Assembly (NCBI GenBank): GCA_031550725.1
Contig: JAVBOH010000009.1
Location: 124,001 to 188,000 of the forward strand
DNA: 64,000 nucleotides
Direction: 5' to 3'
Source: UBA946 sp031550725
GTDB lineage: Bacteria; Bacillota; Clostridia; Oscillospirales; Ruminococcaceae
The number at the start of each line of letters is the position of its first letter. Positions within the stretch are counted from its first letter, which is position 1. Under the pieces are notes generated by a model. The model worked only from the letters and a program-made list of their open reading frames with translations. It did not search any database and was not told the DNA's origin. Positions 45,519 through 55,285 of the stretch are shown one piece after another. A program made the position numbers and the translations under genes.

Positions 45519-45767
45519 TTAATTATCCAAATATGACTTAACGAGTACCTGAAGCAACTCATCACGGTCAATATGTCTAATTAAACTTCTAGCATTATTA
45601 TATGTGGTTATGTATGTCGGATCTTCTGATAAGATATAACCAACTATTTGATTAATAGGATTATAACCCTTTTCACGAAGGGCATCATAAATTATAGTAA
45701 GATTTCTCTTTAATTCGCCTTCTGTATCTTCATAAACAGAAAAAGTAATGGTCTGATCATTATTCAT
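45519..45767 (-). CDS. IreB family regulatory phosphoprotein (UPF0297)
   Basis: 82 residues, full length: ITFSVYEDTEGELKRNLTIIYDALREKGYNPINQIVGYILSEDPTYITTYNNARSLIR is the conserved body split here by its own domain breaks. IreB is phosphorylated by the IreK/PrkC Ser/Thr kinase on N-terminal threonines (possibly T7 or T9 here) in enterococci. Family members usually sit next to ruvX and a DUF1292 gene; here it stands alone. Confidence 0.9.
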   Translation of the reverse strand: MNNDQTITFSVYEDTEGELKRNLTIIYDALREKGYNPINQIVGYILSEDPTYITTYNNARSLIRHIDRDELLQVLVKSYLDN

Positions 45768-45946
45768 TTATAACGCTCCTTCCAACAAATTACCGAATGA
45801 TGAAAAATCAAGCACCCGATAATACATTTTATTCATTACAATATAATTATTATAACCTAATTTTTGAAAAAATACAAGTGTTTTTTGTGATATTTTTATA
45901 AATTACATTTTTTTCGTAATTTGTACACTTTTGGATAATATGGTAC

Positions 45947-47461
45947 TTATTTTTTTCCAAAGGTGAAACTATCCAAAAGTGAATCTAGATTGGATTTCTG
46001 TGAATCATCATTTGAAACATCAGCATCAGGCTGTTCTGCCACAACATAATCACTACCAGTATTATAATTCTCATCATCATAAACAGGATTATAGCTATTA
46101 TTGTTAGAGTTATCAGCACTTGCACTATAAAGAGTATTAGCAGATGGCTTTGATGAGAATGATTCCAGATATGCATTAAGATATGACGATGTATGGGATG
46201 AAGTTTTACCCTCATCATCAGCCGTTTTACTTGCAGCAAGTTCAGCAGCCTTTTTAGCAAAATCATATACCTTAGGCGCTTTTTGCTCAGTGCTTTCTTC
46301 ATAAATACCAACATCAAAAACATCAATTGAATTAGATGTATCATAAACATAATCAGAAGTAGATTCACTTAAAGAATTACCATCTAAGCTGATAGACTCA
46401 GTTTCCTCATATGCATATGTAAATGCTGGTTTTGCATCTTCAAGATGTGACGAATCAATATCAGTAGAATTAATTTCATCAGTGAAATATCCGCTTGTGT
46501 CCATAACAGGAACATTTTCAAGTCTTGATGTATCAATCGCATCTGAATCGAGTTCATCATATTTATAAACAGTATTGTTTGAAACAGTTTCCAAAGCAGA
46601 GAAGTCAATAGAATTGATATTTATAACTTCATGCTCATACTCATTTGAAACTGAGCTGTTAACCTCTAATGTTGATGTATCAATATCCCCTGTATCAAGA
46701 GTTTCTGTTTCATAAACAACAGTTTCGCTTTGTGCAGTTTCAAGTGCAGATATATCAATTGAATTTGTATCAATATCAACCGAAACAGATTCTGCATTGC
46801 TTTCATAGATATTATTAATAACTTTCGGAGCAGAAACTTCATCTTCAACAACATTATCGACAGCAGTAATTGTTTCAGTAAATGGGACAGTTTCACTTAT
46901 TTCTGGTACTTCCGTTTCCTTGACAGGTATATCTTCCTTATCAGAAATCGCCTCAAACTCGTCACCCATCTGATTAATATACTCATCATCAGATTTAGGA
47001 GTATATATAGGTCTTGCGGTTTTATCCTTTCCGATATCTTCTTTACTCAGGTATCTGTCACTTACATCCTTAGACTGCATAAACTTCTTGTATTCCTCAG
47101 GGATTTCCTCTGGAAATTCATCCTTCGGCTGCTCATATCTTTTAGAAACTTCTTGTTTTTGATTTTCTTTATAATTAAATACATTGTTTTCAAAACTGGA
47201 TAAATCATCCTCATCAGAAGATGCTTCCTTTTTTGATAAAGAAAAAACAACTATACTGATTACTAAAAATAATAAAGCGGCACCCAATTCAACATATGCA
47301 AAGATATCTTTCATTCCATCGGGTATAATATTGTCAAGTACATTACCCTCAGCAGAAATCAAATCAATAACCCCTATTACACCAAAACCCACAGTGATAA
47401 CTGCAAAAACAGCAGCTAAGATTTTAGCTGAATTACCCTTTGGTTTTTCATCAGAATCCAT
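45947..47461 (-). CDS. Repetitive acidic membrane protein, unknown function
   Basis: 504 residues from the ATG at 47461 (AAAGGATGG 8 bases upstream). Two membrane segments are at about 13-36 and 55-76. The rest is cytoplasmic or external and highly acidic. Residues about 225-375 hold six imperfect repeats of about 25 residues with the core xIDxSxLE (SIDISALE, DIDTSTLE, SIDFSALE, AIDTSRLE, DIDSSHLE, SLDGNSLS), usually followed by a Tyr-rich YxYxE stretch. The C-terminus is Ser/Asn-rich and ends KSNLDSLLDSFTFGKK. I do not recognise the family; a scaffold or a kinase substrate are possible. Confidence 0.7.
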   Translation of the reverse strand: MDSDEKPKGNSAKILAAVFAVITVGFGVIGVIDLISAEGNVLDNIIPDGMKDIFAYVELGAALLFLVISIVVFSLSKKEASSDEDDLSSFENNVFNYKENQKQEVSKRYEQPKDEFPEEIPEEYKKFMQSKDVSDRYLSKEDIGKDKTARPIYTPKSDDEYINQMGDEFEAISDKEDIPVKETEVPEISETVPFTETITAVDNVVEDEVSAPKVINNIYESNAESVSVDIDTNSIDISALETAQSETVVYETETLDTGDIDTSTLEVNSSVSNEYEHEVININSIDFSALETVSNNTVYKYDELDSDAIDTSRLENVPVMDTSGYFTDEINSTDIDSSHLEDAKPAFTYAYEETESISLDGNSLSESTSDYVYDTSNSIDVFDVGIYEESTEQKAPKVYDFAKKAAELAASKTADDEGKTSSHTSSYLNAYLESFSSKPSANTLYSASADNSNNNSYNPVYDDENYNTGSDYVVAEQPDADVSNDDSQKSNLDSLLDSFTFGKK

Positions 47462-47665
47462 TAATCTTACCATCCTTTCGGAGATTTAGTATAAAAACTT
47501 ATACCACAAACAAGTTAATTTTATCATATTTTTATAAAATAGTCAAGATTTATATTGAATTTATTTTAACAAATCTTACATAGTAAAAAAATAAAAAAGA
47601 AAATGTACTTTTTTATTATGCATCCTTGTATATCAATAAAAAATCAAATTTTACGTACAATAAAA

Positions 47666-47694
47666 ATACGGACTGCATAAAAACAGCCCGTATC
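47666..47694 (-). terminator. Terminator of ptsI
   Basis: ATACGGGCTG and CAGTCCGTAT pair with one mismatch around TTTTTATG and are followed by TTTTATT on the minus strand. Confidence 0.85.
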
Positions 47695-47707
47695 ATTAAT
47701 CAAATCA

Positions 47708-49369
47708 TCATTCAATCATTGAAAAAATGTTATTCTTAATTTCAGAAACATTGGTTTCAATGATAGTTTTTCTAACTGGCAGTACCGATGATGGTGATAC
47801 CGAAAGTTCATCAACACCAAGTGCTAAAAACAGTCCTGTAAGCTCTGGATCGGAAGCAATTTCACCGCATATACCAGCTCTTATACCATTCTTTTTTGCA
47901 TTATCAACAGCAATTTTTATCATCCTAAGCACTGCAACATGATATGGGTCATAATAATCATCAACATTCGGATTTTGCCTGTCAGCAGCTAAAGTATATT
48001 GTGACAAATCATTTGTACCGATGCTAAAGAAATCAACTTCCTTAGCAAGCTTGTCACTTATCATAACAGCGGCAGGAGTTTCTATCATAACACCCTGATC
48101 GACATCAGCAATTTCATAACCTTCTTCGATAAGTTCATTTTTAATCTTCTCAACGCTATTCTTAATCCACTGCAACTCATAAATAGATGTAATCAGAGGA
48201 TATATAACAGCCAGCTTGCCATAAATACTTGCTCTTAGAATTGCTCTCATCTGAGTGCGGAAAACTTCTGGATATTTAATACAGAAACGTATTGCTCTTA
48301 ATCCCATAGCAGGATTTTCTTCATGGGGCAACTGAAAACTTGGCATTTGCTTGTCAGCACCAATATCAAGCGTACGGATTGCAAACTGCTTTTCTTTACC
48401 TAAGACCTTTGCAACAGTTGAATAAATCTCAAACTGTTCTTCTTCACTCGGAAGTGCATCTTTTTCAAGGAATAAAAACTCGCTTCTGAAAAGTCCTATA
48501 CCGCCTGCATCGTTTCGAACAACACTTGCAACATCCTTAGCATGACAAATATTCGCAACAACATCAATCTTTATACCATCTATTGTTACATTTTCCCTGC
48601 CTCTTAAATTGCGGAGCTCCTCACGTCTTTGCTCCTCATCATTAAGAAATACCTGATGCTCTTCAAGCATAAATCTGTCAGGGTCAATACAAATTGTACC
48701 GTCATTTCCGTTTACAATAGCCATTAGACCATTATAATCTGCGTTAAGTTCAATATCAGTACCAATAAGTGATGGAATATTCATCGTTCTTGCAAGTATC
48801 GCAGTATGTGAATTAACAGACCCATGAATTGTTACAAATGCCAGCACTTTTTCACGGTCAAGCTGAACAGTTTCACTCGGAGACAGGTCATCAGCAATAA
48901 TAATTACAGGCTCATCAGAGTTAATTCGTATCTCATCTGCACCAAGCAAAATTGTAATAAGTCGCCTTGAAATATCCTGCACATCGGCAGCTCTAGCTTT
49001 TATATATGCGTTATCCATTGCCATAAACATGAAAACAATATTGTCTGTGGTTTTGGAAATTGCATACTCAGCATTAACCTTTTCATTCCGAATAATATTT
49101 TCAATGGAATTTATATAATTTACATCCTCCAAAAGCATCTGGTGAATTTGAAAAATAGCAGCATCATTCTTACCAATTTCTCTTATGACCTGATCATGAA
49201 GCACTTTAAGCTGATTATAAGCAATCACCTTTGCCTCATTAAACCTTTTCCATTCGGCATCTGCATTTGCAATATTCTCTTTTTTAATCGTCAGCTCACC
49301 CTTTTGAAGAACACGGAGTTTTCCAATAGCAATGCCTTTAAAAACACCTTTACCCTTACATACTGTCAT
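47708..49369 (-). CDS. ptsI: PTS enzyme I (PEP-protein phosphotransferase)
   Basis: 553 residues, slightly shorter than the usual 570. The phospho-accepting His188 is in IHGSVNSHTAILART; the PEP-binding parts include GLFRSEFLFLE, GADKQMPSF, and the signature DFFSIGTNDLSQYTLAADR. It passes phosphate from PEP to HPr. The gene follows fruK by 128 bases, where a copy of the dispersed repeat lies. HPr and EII genes are not in the window. Confidence 0.96.
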   Translation of the reverse strand: MTVCKGKGVFKGIAIGKLRVLQKGELTIKKENIANADAEWKRFNEAKVIAYNQLKVLHDQVIREIGKNDAAIFQIHQMLLEDVNYINSIENIIRNEKVNAEYAISKTTDNIVFMFMAMDNAYIKARAADVQDISRRLITILLGADEIRINSDEPVIIIADDLSPSETVQLDREKVLAFVTIHGSVNSHTAILARTMNIPSLIGTDIELNADYNGLMAIVNGNDGTICIDPDRFMLEEHQVFLNDEEQRREELRNLRGRENVTIDGIKIDVVANICHAKDVASVVRNDAGGIGLFRSEFLFLEKDALPSEEEQFEIYSTVAKVLGKEKQFAIRTLDIGADKQMPSFQLPHEENPAMGLRAIRFCIKYPEVFRTQMRAILRASIYGKLAVIYPLITSIYELQWIKNSVEKIKNELIEEGYEIADVDQGVMIETPAAVMISDKLAKEVDFFSIGTNDLSQYTLAADRQNPNVDDYYDPYHVAVLRMIKIAVDNAKKNGIRAGICGEIASDPELTGLFLALGVDELSVSPSSVLPVRKTIIETNVSEIKNNIFSMIE

Positions 49370-49421
49370 GAATTCCTTAACCTCCCTTCGTTTAACGACC
49401 GAAGTTCACAAAGCCTTTATA

Positions 49422-49472
49422 TATAGTGTGTTAAGTTTAAATTCTACCTAAATAGTTGTTTTAGACTGCTTT
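49422..49472 (+). repeat. Dispersed repeat, copy 2
   Basis: Starts TATAGTGTGTTAAGTTTAAAT and ends CTACCTAAATAGTTGTTTTAG. It matches both ends of copy 3 but lacks its central 40 bases, so it looks like an internally deleted form. It sits between fruK and ptsI. Confidence 0.65.
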
Positions 49473-49497
49473 GCCTCCAGCGTACTTTGTACGCAAA

Positions 49498-50430
49498 TTA
49501 AACAACCATATCAATTGTATCAAAAATCTTCTTAACCTGTTCCAACTCGGCAAGTTTATCAGAAAAGCATCTCGCACTTCCTGCTGAAACACCCATCTTA
49601 AAAGCATATTCATAATCATGCTTTTCATACCATCCAGCAATAAATCCTGCAACCATTGAATCTCCTGCCCCAACAGAATTTATAACATCACCCTTTGGTG
49701 CATCGCACTTCAAAACACATGCATTTTCAGTCACAAGCACTGCTCCGTCACCAGCCATTGAAACAAGCACATTCTTTGCACCAAGCTGGTGCAAAACAGA
49801 TGCATATTTAGCGATAACATCCTTATCATTGCTAACAGGTACATTAAATATACTGCAAAGCTCATAGTTATTAGGCTTAACAAGAAACGGACGATATTTT
49901 AGAGTGTTCATCAGCAGATTATTCTCTGCATCAATAACAACCAAAACTCCGCTGCCATTCATATGCTCAAGATTCATATGCTCCAGTATAGAACTATATG
50001 TGTTCTCACCCACTGATGACGGAACACTTCCTGCAAGTATAAGGGTATCACCCTTTTTTATATTATCTATCTTTGTAAGCAGCATTTTCATATGCTTTTC
50101 AGTAATCTCAGGACCTCTAGCATTTATTTCAGTTTCAACACTCGATTTAATCTTGACATTAATCCTCGAAACACCACCTGATACAGCAATAAAATCACTG
50201 TTCAAACCACTTTCGGAAATTATTCTTGCTATTTCCATACCAGAAAATCCTGCAATAAACCCAAGTGCAGTACTGTCATATCCTAAATTTTTCAGTACAT
50301 ATGATACATTTATACCCTTTCCTCCGGGCATAATACTTTCATATGTAGTACGATTTATTTCACCTATCTTAAATTCCCCGACATTTACAGTATAGTCAAG
50401 TGCCGGATTAAAAGTTATAGTATATATCAT
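49498..50430 (-). CDS. fruK: 1-phosphofructokinase
   Basis: 310 residues, PfkB family. It begins IYTITFNPALDYTVNV and has MPGGKGINVSYVLKNLG near residue 34 (PfkB signature 1) and the C-terminal SVGAGDSMVAGFIAG with the catalytic Asp. It phosphorylates fructose 1-phosphate. Near 150-160 the sequence LEHMN occurs twice in tandem, from a 15-base in-frame duplication in a surface loop. Tagatose-6-phosphate kinase (LacC) is an alternative assignment. It is upstream of ptsI with its own promoter. Confidence 0.88.
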   Translation of the reverse strand: MIYTITFNPALDYTVNVGEFKIGEINRTTYESIMPGGKGINVSYVLKNLGYDSTALGFIAGFSGMEIARIISESGLNSDFIAVSGGVSRINVKIKSSVETEINARGPEITEKHMKMLLTKIDNIKKGDTLILAGSVPSSVGENTYSSILEHMNLEHMNGSGVLVVIDAENNLLMNTLKYRPFLVKPNNYELCSIFNVPVSNDKDVIAKYASVLHQLGAKNVLVSMAGDGAVLVTENACVLKCDAPKGDVINSVGAGDSMVAGFIAGWYEKHDYEYAFKMGVSAGSARCFSDKLAELEQVKKIFDTIDMVV

Positions 50431-50507
50431 AAATTAAATAAATTCTCCATTACATAATTAGCTAACTCGTCAAAACATCCTATTTTCCGACTATTTTCAT
50501 TACTTAT

Positions 50508-50536
50508 ATAATACCATTTTAACTATTTTTTGTCAA
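50508..50536 (-). promoter_or_regulatory. Promoter of fruK-ptsI
   Basis: Minus-strand TTGACA (50531-50536), a 17-base spacer and TATTAT (50508-50513), about 80 bases before the start codon. The next 220 bases (50537-50760) are AT-rich and show no gene or convincing motif. Confidence 0.75.
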
Positions 50537-50760
50537 CTACATTCATTCACATTATTCTCACTACATTATTATACACATTGCACATATTCTAACATTTTTG
50601 CATATTAGAAATCGTTTAATATTACTATGTCGTTGGTTTGCGAGGTTATATTTTTTTACTTTTTCTGTTAGGCGTTAAAAATTTATATTTTAACCGTTTA
50701 AAATTGTAATTTTATTTTTCATATTTTAGTGAAAACAATTTAATTATGCTATTCTTGCAG

Positions 50761-50855
50761 TATAGTGCGTTAAGTTTAAATGCTACGCTCCCATTTACAC
50801 CAGAGGTGCAAAAAACTACCTATATAGTTGTTTTAAAGTCAAACAACTATAATAA
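50761..50855 (+). repeat. Dispersed repeat, copy 3 (fullest)
   Basis: TATAGTGCGTTAAGTTTAAAT, then a 40-base centre holding CACCAGAGGTGC, then CTACCTATATAGTTGTTTTAAA. The last part extends to a hairpin, ATAGTTGTTT and AAACAACTAT around TAAAGTC. It sits 90 bases upstream of the secA promoter. Confidence 0.7.
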
Positions 50856-50947
50856 TATATTTTCATGAAAGTTATGTGATGATATTTAGTATAGTATGTA
50901 ATTAAGGTGAAATATTATTATATTGGATAAATGTTGATAAAATTTCG

Positions 50948-50976
50948 TTGACAAATATAAAAAAATATTATATAAT
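50948..50976 (+). promoter_or_regulatory. Perfect consensus promoter of secA
   Basis: TTGACA (50948-50953), a 17-base spacer and TATAAT (50971-50976), both exact. It leaves a leader of about 150 bases before the ATG, longer than needed, with no recognised riboswitch. Confidence 0.85.
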
Positions 50977-51132
50977 ATGTTAATATGCAATAGTTATGAG
51001 GGATTATACTGGTATTTTATTTAACTGTTTATTCCTTTTTACTAATGCTTTATGCTTGAATTTATTCAGGCACTTGATATATAGCGCTTTTGAAGTGAAA
51101 TATAACTAAAAATATAAGGTGGAATTTTAATT

Positions 51133-53877
51133 ATGGGTATTTTCGACGGACTTTTCGGTAATTACAGTAAGCGTGAGCTTGCTAAAATCGAACCTCTTAA
51201 AAATAAAGTCCTTGATATGGATGATGAGTTTACTGCGTTATCCGAAGAATCTCTTAAGGCTAAAACTGTCGAGTTCAAGAAACGTCTTGAAAACGGCGAA
51301 ACTCTTGATGATATTCTTCCAGAAGCACTTGCGACTGTTCGTGAGGGTGCATGGAGAGTTTTAGGCAAAAAGCCTTTCCCTGTTCAGATTGTTGGTGCTA
51401 TTGTACTTCAGCAAGGACGTATTGCTGAAATGAGAACTGGTGAAGGTAAAACTCTTGTTGCCTGCTGTGCTGCATACTTAAATGCACTTAACGGCAAGGG
51501 CGTTCATGTTGTTACTGTTAATGACTATCTTGCTAAATCACAGTCAGAAGAAATGGGGAAGGTTTTCCGTTACCTTGGACTTTCTATTGGTTGTATTCTT
51601 CATGGTCTTAACAATGATGAAAGACGTGAGGCTTATAATTGTGATATAACTTATGGTACTAACAACGAGTTTGGCTTTGACTATTTACGTGATAACATGG
51701 TTATATATGCACATGAAAAGGTACAGCGTGAGCATTCATTCGCTATTGTCGATGAAGTTGACTCAATCCTTATTGACGAGGCAAGAACTCCGCTTATCAT
51801 TTCCGGACAAGGTGACAAGTCTACTGACCTTTATACTAAGGTTGATAAATTTGCTCTTACTATGAAGCCTTATGTTGTTGTTGAGATGGACAGCAAGGTT
51901 GATCAGGAAGAAGCATCAGAAAACTGCGATTATATCGTTGATGAAAAGGCTAAGACTGCAACTATCACTCGTCAGGGTGTTAAAAAAGCAGAAAAGTACT
52001 TTAATGTAATAAATCTTTATGACGCTGATAACTCCACACTTCTTCACCATATCAATCAGGCTTTGAAGGCTCATGGTATAATGAAGATTGATATTGATTA
52101 TGTTGTTAATGACGGTGAAGTTATTATCGTTGACGAGTTTACTGGGCGTTTGATGATGGGACGTCGTTTCAACGACGGTTTGCATCAGGCTATTGAGGCT
52201 AAAGAAAATGTTAAGGTTGCTCACGAGTCAAAAACTCTTGCAAGTATCACTTTCCAGAACTACTTCCGTCTTTATACAAAGCTTTCTGGTATGACTGGTA
52301 CTGCTATGACAGAGGAAGAAGAATTTAAGGAAATCTACAAACTCGACGTTATTGAAATTCCTACAAATAAGCCCGTTCAGAGAATTGACCACCCAGACGT
52401 TGTTTTTAAGACTGAAATGGGTAAATTCAAGGCTGCTATTGACCAAATTGCTGAATGTCATGAAAAAGGACAGCCTGTTTTGGTTGGTACTGTTTCAATT
52501 GAAAAATCCGAAATTCTTTCTAAGATGCTTTCAAGAAAGGGTATTAAGCATGAGGTTTTGAATGCAAAGCAGCATGAAAAAGAAGCTGAAATTGTTGCTC
52601 AGGCTGGTAAATTCGGTTCTGTAACTATCGCTACAAACATGGCTGGTCGTGGTACTGATATTATTCTCGGCGGTAATGCTGAATTTAAGGCTAAGGCTAA
52701 GATGAAAAAGCTTGGATTTGAAGATAATATCATCAATGAAGCTATCAGCTATGCTGAAACAACTGATGAAGAAATTATTGCTGCAAGAAAGCAGTATAAG
52801 GAGCTTTTTGATAAATATTCCGATGAAATAAAAGAAAAAGCTGACAAGGTACGTGAGGCTGGAGGTTTATTCATTCTTGGTACTGAACGTCATGAATCAA
52901 GACGTATTGACAATCAGCTGCGTGGACGTGCAGGACGTCAGGGTGATCAGGGTGAAAGCCGTTTCTTCCTTTCTCTTGAGGACGACCTAATGCGTTTATT
53001 CGGCGGTGACAGAATTACCGGTCTTATGAACACTCTTAAGGTTGAGGAAGATATGCCGATTGAGGCTAAAATGCTTACTAATGTTATTGCATCCTCTCAG
53101 AAAAAGGTTGAGGGCAGAAACTTTGCTATTCGTAAGAACGTTCTTAACTATGATGATGTTATGTCTACTCAGCGTAAAATTATTTATGATCAGAGAAGTA
53201 AGGTTCTTAATGGCGAGGATATTCACGAGTACGTTATTAAGATGATTAACGATATGATTACTGATACTGTTGATCAGTATCTACTCACTGATGATGCTAA
53301 GGACGACTGGAATTTGGCTGGTCTTCGTGACAGATTTATGGGTCTGTTTACTGTTAATGAAGATTTCCGTTATGATACTGCTGAACTTGAAAAGGTTACT
53401 AAGCAGGAGATTATTGACCTTCTAAACGGTAGAGCTATTGATTTCTATACTAAAAAGGAAGAAAAGGTTGGCTCTGAAATTCTTCGTGAGCTTGAACGTG
53501 TTATTCTTCTTAAGGTTGTTGACCTTAAGTGGATGGCTCATATCGACGATATGGACGAACTTCGTAAGGGTATCGGACTCCGTCAATATGGTCAGAAAAA
53601 TCCTGTTGTTGAGTATCGTTTCGAGGGCTTTGAAATGTTCGATGCTATGGTTGAATCAATTCGTGAAGAAACCATCAAGCTATTGTTCACTATTCAGGTA
53701 AATCCTGAAATGGCTGCTCCAAAGAGAGAACAGGTTATGAAACCTAGCGAAACTGCGGGCGATGGAAGTCTTGCTAACGAGCCTAAGAGAAATGGTCAAA
53801 AGGTTGGCAGAAACGACCTTTGTCCTTGCGGCAGCGGTAAGAAATACAAAAAGTGCTGTGGCAGTGATTTGAAGTAA
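51133..53877 (+). CDS. secA: Preprotein translocase ATPase SecA
   Basis: 914 residues. N-terminal MGIFDGLFGNYSKREL, Walker A in MRTGEGKTL (near residue 100), Walker B VDEVDSILIDEARTPLIISG, the GTGTAMTEEEEF-type motif (SGMTGTAMTEEE), NMAGRGTDIILGG, and the RGRAGRQGDQGESRFFLSLEDD motif are all present. The C-terminus has a zinc SEC-C motif, CPCGSGKKYKKCC. It powers Sec protein export at the membrane. AAGGTGG lies upstream of the ATG. Codons strongly favour GTT, GCT and CTT, consistent with high expression. Confidence 0.98.
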   Translation: MGIFDGLFGNYSKRELAKIEPLKNKVLDMDDEFTALSEESLKAKTVEFKKRLENGETLDDILPEALATVREGAWRVLGKKPFPVQIVGAIVLQQGRIAEMRTGEGKTLVACCAAYLNALNGKGVHVVTVNDYLAKSQSEEMGKVFRYLGLSIGCILHGLNNDERREAYNCDITYGTNNEFGFDYLRDNMVIYAHEKVQREHSFAIVDEVDSILIDEARTPLIISGQGDKSTDLYTKVDKFALTMKPYVVVEMDSKVDQEEASENCDYIVDEKAKTATITRQGVKKAEKYFNVINLYDADNSTLLHHINQALKAHGIMKIDIDYVVNDGEVIIVDEFTGRLMMGRRFNDGLHQAIEAKENVKVAHESKTLASITFQNYFRLYTKLSGMTGTAMTEEEEFKEIYKLDVIEIPTNKPVQRIDHPDVVFKTEMGKFKAAIDQIAECHEKGQPVLVGTVSIEKSEILSKMLSRKGIKHEVLNAKQHEKEAEIVAQAGKFGSVTIATNMAGRGTDIILGGNAEFKAKAKMKKLGFEDNIINEAISYAETTDEEIIAARKQYKELFDKYSDEIKEKADKVREAGGLFILGTERHESRRIDNQLRGRAGRQGDQGESRFFLSLEDDLMRLFGGDRITGLMNTLKVEEDMPIEAKMLTNVIASSQKKVEGRNFAIRKNVLNYDDVMSTQRKIIYDQRSKVLNGEDIHEYVIKMINDMITDTVDQYLLTDDAKDDWNLAGLRDRFMGLFTVNEDFRYDTAELEKVTKQEIIDLLNGRAIDFYTKKEEKVGSEILRELERVILLKVVDLKWMAHIDDMDELRKGIGLRQYGQKNPVVEYRFEGFEMFDAMVESIREETIKLLFTIQVNPEMAAPKREQVMKPSETAGDGSLANEPKRNGQKVGRNDLCPCGSGKKYKKCCGSDLK

Positions 53878-53914
53878 TTTATTTGTCCTCCCCTGTTCGT
53901 TTTATGAGCAGGGG

Positions 53915-53944
53915 TTGACACGCATATATACATATAACTATAAC
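53915..53944 (+). promoter_or_regulatory. Possible promoter of DUF1015 operon
   Basis: TTGACA (53915-53920), an 18-base spacer and TATAAC (53939-53944), directly after a CCCCTG/CAGGGG hairpin (about 53890-53914) that follows secA. The ATG is at 53967, so the leader would be short. Confidence 0.55.
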
Positions 53945-53966
53945 TTTATTTTAAGGAGAATGATTT

Positions 53967-55256
53967 ATGGCTGATATCAAGGGTTTCAAGGGTATGCGCT
54001 ACAACACTACTAAAGGCGGGGATTTAAATTCACTTGTTTGTCCTCCTTATGACATTATTTCCGACAAACAGCGTGAGGATTATATTCAGAATAATGAATA
54101 CAATATTATTCGTCTTGAACTTCCAAAAGGTGATGATAATCGTTACAAGGAAGCTGGCTATTTACTTAATAACTGGATGAATGACGGTATACTAGCTAAG
54201 GATACTGAAGATACCATTTATGTTTACGAGATGGAGTTTGGCGCTAACTGCCAGCATAAAAAGCTAAAGGGCTTTGTTTCTTTGGTTAAGCTTGTAGAAT
54301 TTTCCGAAGGTATTGTTCTTCCTCATGAAGAAACTCTTTCAAAAGCTAAGGCTGACCGTTTCAACCTTATGAGTGAAACTTTCTGCAATTTTAGCCAGAT
54401 TTATTCACTTTATATGGATGAAGACAAGTCTGTATACAGTATGGTTGATGCTGCATCTAAGGGTGCTCCTGACATGAGTGTTACTGACCCAGACGGCACA
54501 ATCCACAGAATGTGGTGTGTTACTGACAATGATATTCTTGCTAAGGTTACTGCTGCTTTTGCTGATAAAAAACTTTATATTGCTGATGGTCATCACCGTT
54601 ATGAAACTGCTCTTAACTTCCACAAGCACCTTGTTGCTAAAGGCGAGGCAGTTGCTGGTGATTTAAGCGGATATATTGCTATGATGCTTGTTAACATTGA
54701 AAATGACGGTCTTGTTGTATTCCCTACTCACCGTATTGTTCGTGATTTGCCATCATTCTCACTTGATACTATTCTTGACGGCTGCAAGCCATATTTTGAT
54801 ATTGCAAAGGCTCCTGACCAGACTCGTATGCAGGCATCACTAAAGGAACTTTATGATGACGGTAAAAAGGCGTTTGCACTTTATGCAGGCGGCGGCAACT
54901 GTTATGTTATGACTTTGCAGGATGAAATGGCTGTTAAAAAGCTTTTACCTGAAATGTCTGATGCTTATTGTGGTCTTGACGTTTCAATTCTCCATAACCT
55001 TGTTCTTGAAAGAATATTTGGTATTGACAAGGAAAATATGGCTAATCAGATTAATCTTACTTACACTCGTTCACTTGATGAAGCTCTTGAAGCTGTTGAT
55101 ATGAATAACGCTAACTGCTCATTTATATTAAATCCTACAAAGGTTACTGAAATTCGTGATGTTGCTTTAGCATCTGAGAAAATGCCGCAGAAATCCACTT
55201 ATTTCTATCCAAAGCTTATCACAGGTCTTGTTATGAATAATTTTACAGACAGATAA
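53967..55256 (+). CDS. DUF1015 family protein
   Basis: 429 residues. The family start is visible as GFKGMRYN, then NSLVCPPYDIIS and NIIRLELPKGD near residue 45, with VLPHEETLSKAKADR and the later LYIADGHHRYETALNF. DUF1015 proteins are widespread cytosolic proteins, often near serine or phosphoglycerate genes; function is not settled. First gene of a DUF1015 / cellobiose epimerase / ComFB-like run. Confidence 0.9.
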   Translation: MADIKGFKGMRYNTTKGGDLNSLVCPPYDIISDKQREDYIQNNEYNIIRLELPKGDDNRYKEAGYLLNNWMNDGILAKDTEDTIYVYEMEFGANCQHKKLKGFVSLVKLVEFSEGIVLPHEETLSKAKADRFNLMSETFCNFSQIYSLYMDEDKSVYSMVDAASKGAPDMSVTDPDGTIHRMWCVTDNDILAKVTAAFADKKLYIADGHHRYETALNFHKHLVAKGEAVAGDLSGYIAMMLVNIENDGLVVFPTHRIVRDLPSFSLDTILDGCKPYFDIAKAPDQTRMQASLKELYDDGKKAFALYAGGGNCYVMTLQDEMAVKKLLPEMSDAYCGLDVSILHNLVLERIFGIDKENMANQINLTYTRSLDEALEAVDMNNANCSFILNPTKVTEIRDVALASEKMPQKSTYFYPKLITGLVMNNFTDR

Positions 55257-55285
55257 ATTTTATTCTTAAAGGAGTAAACAATACT

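Noticed and set aside
47062..47250. Alternative-frame open frames within the repetitive acidic gene
   Set aside because: Leu/Met-rich shadow frames caused by the biased codon use of the real gene.
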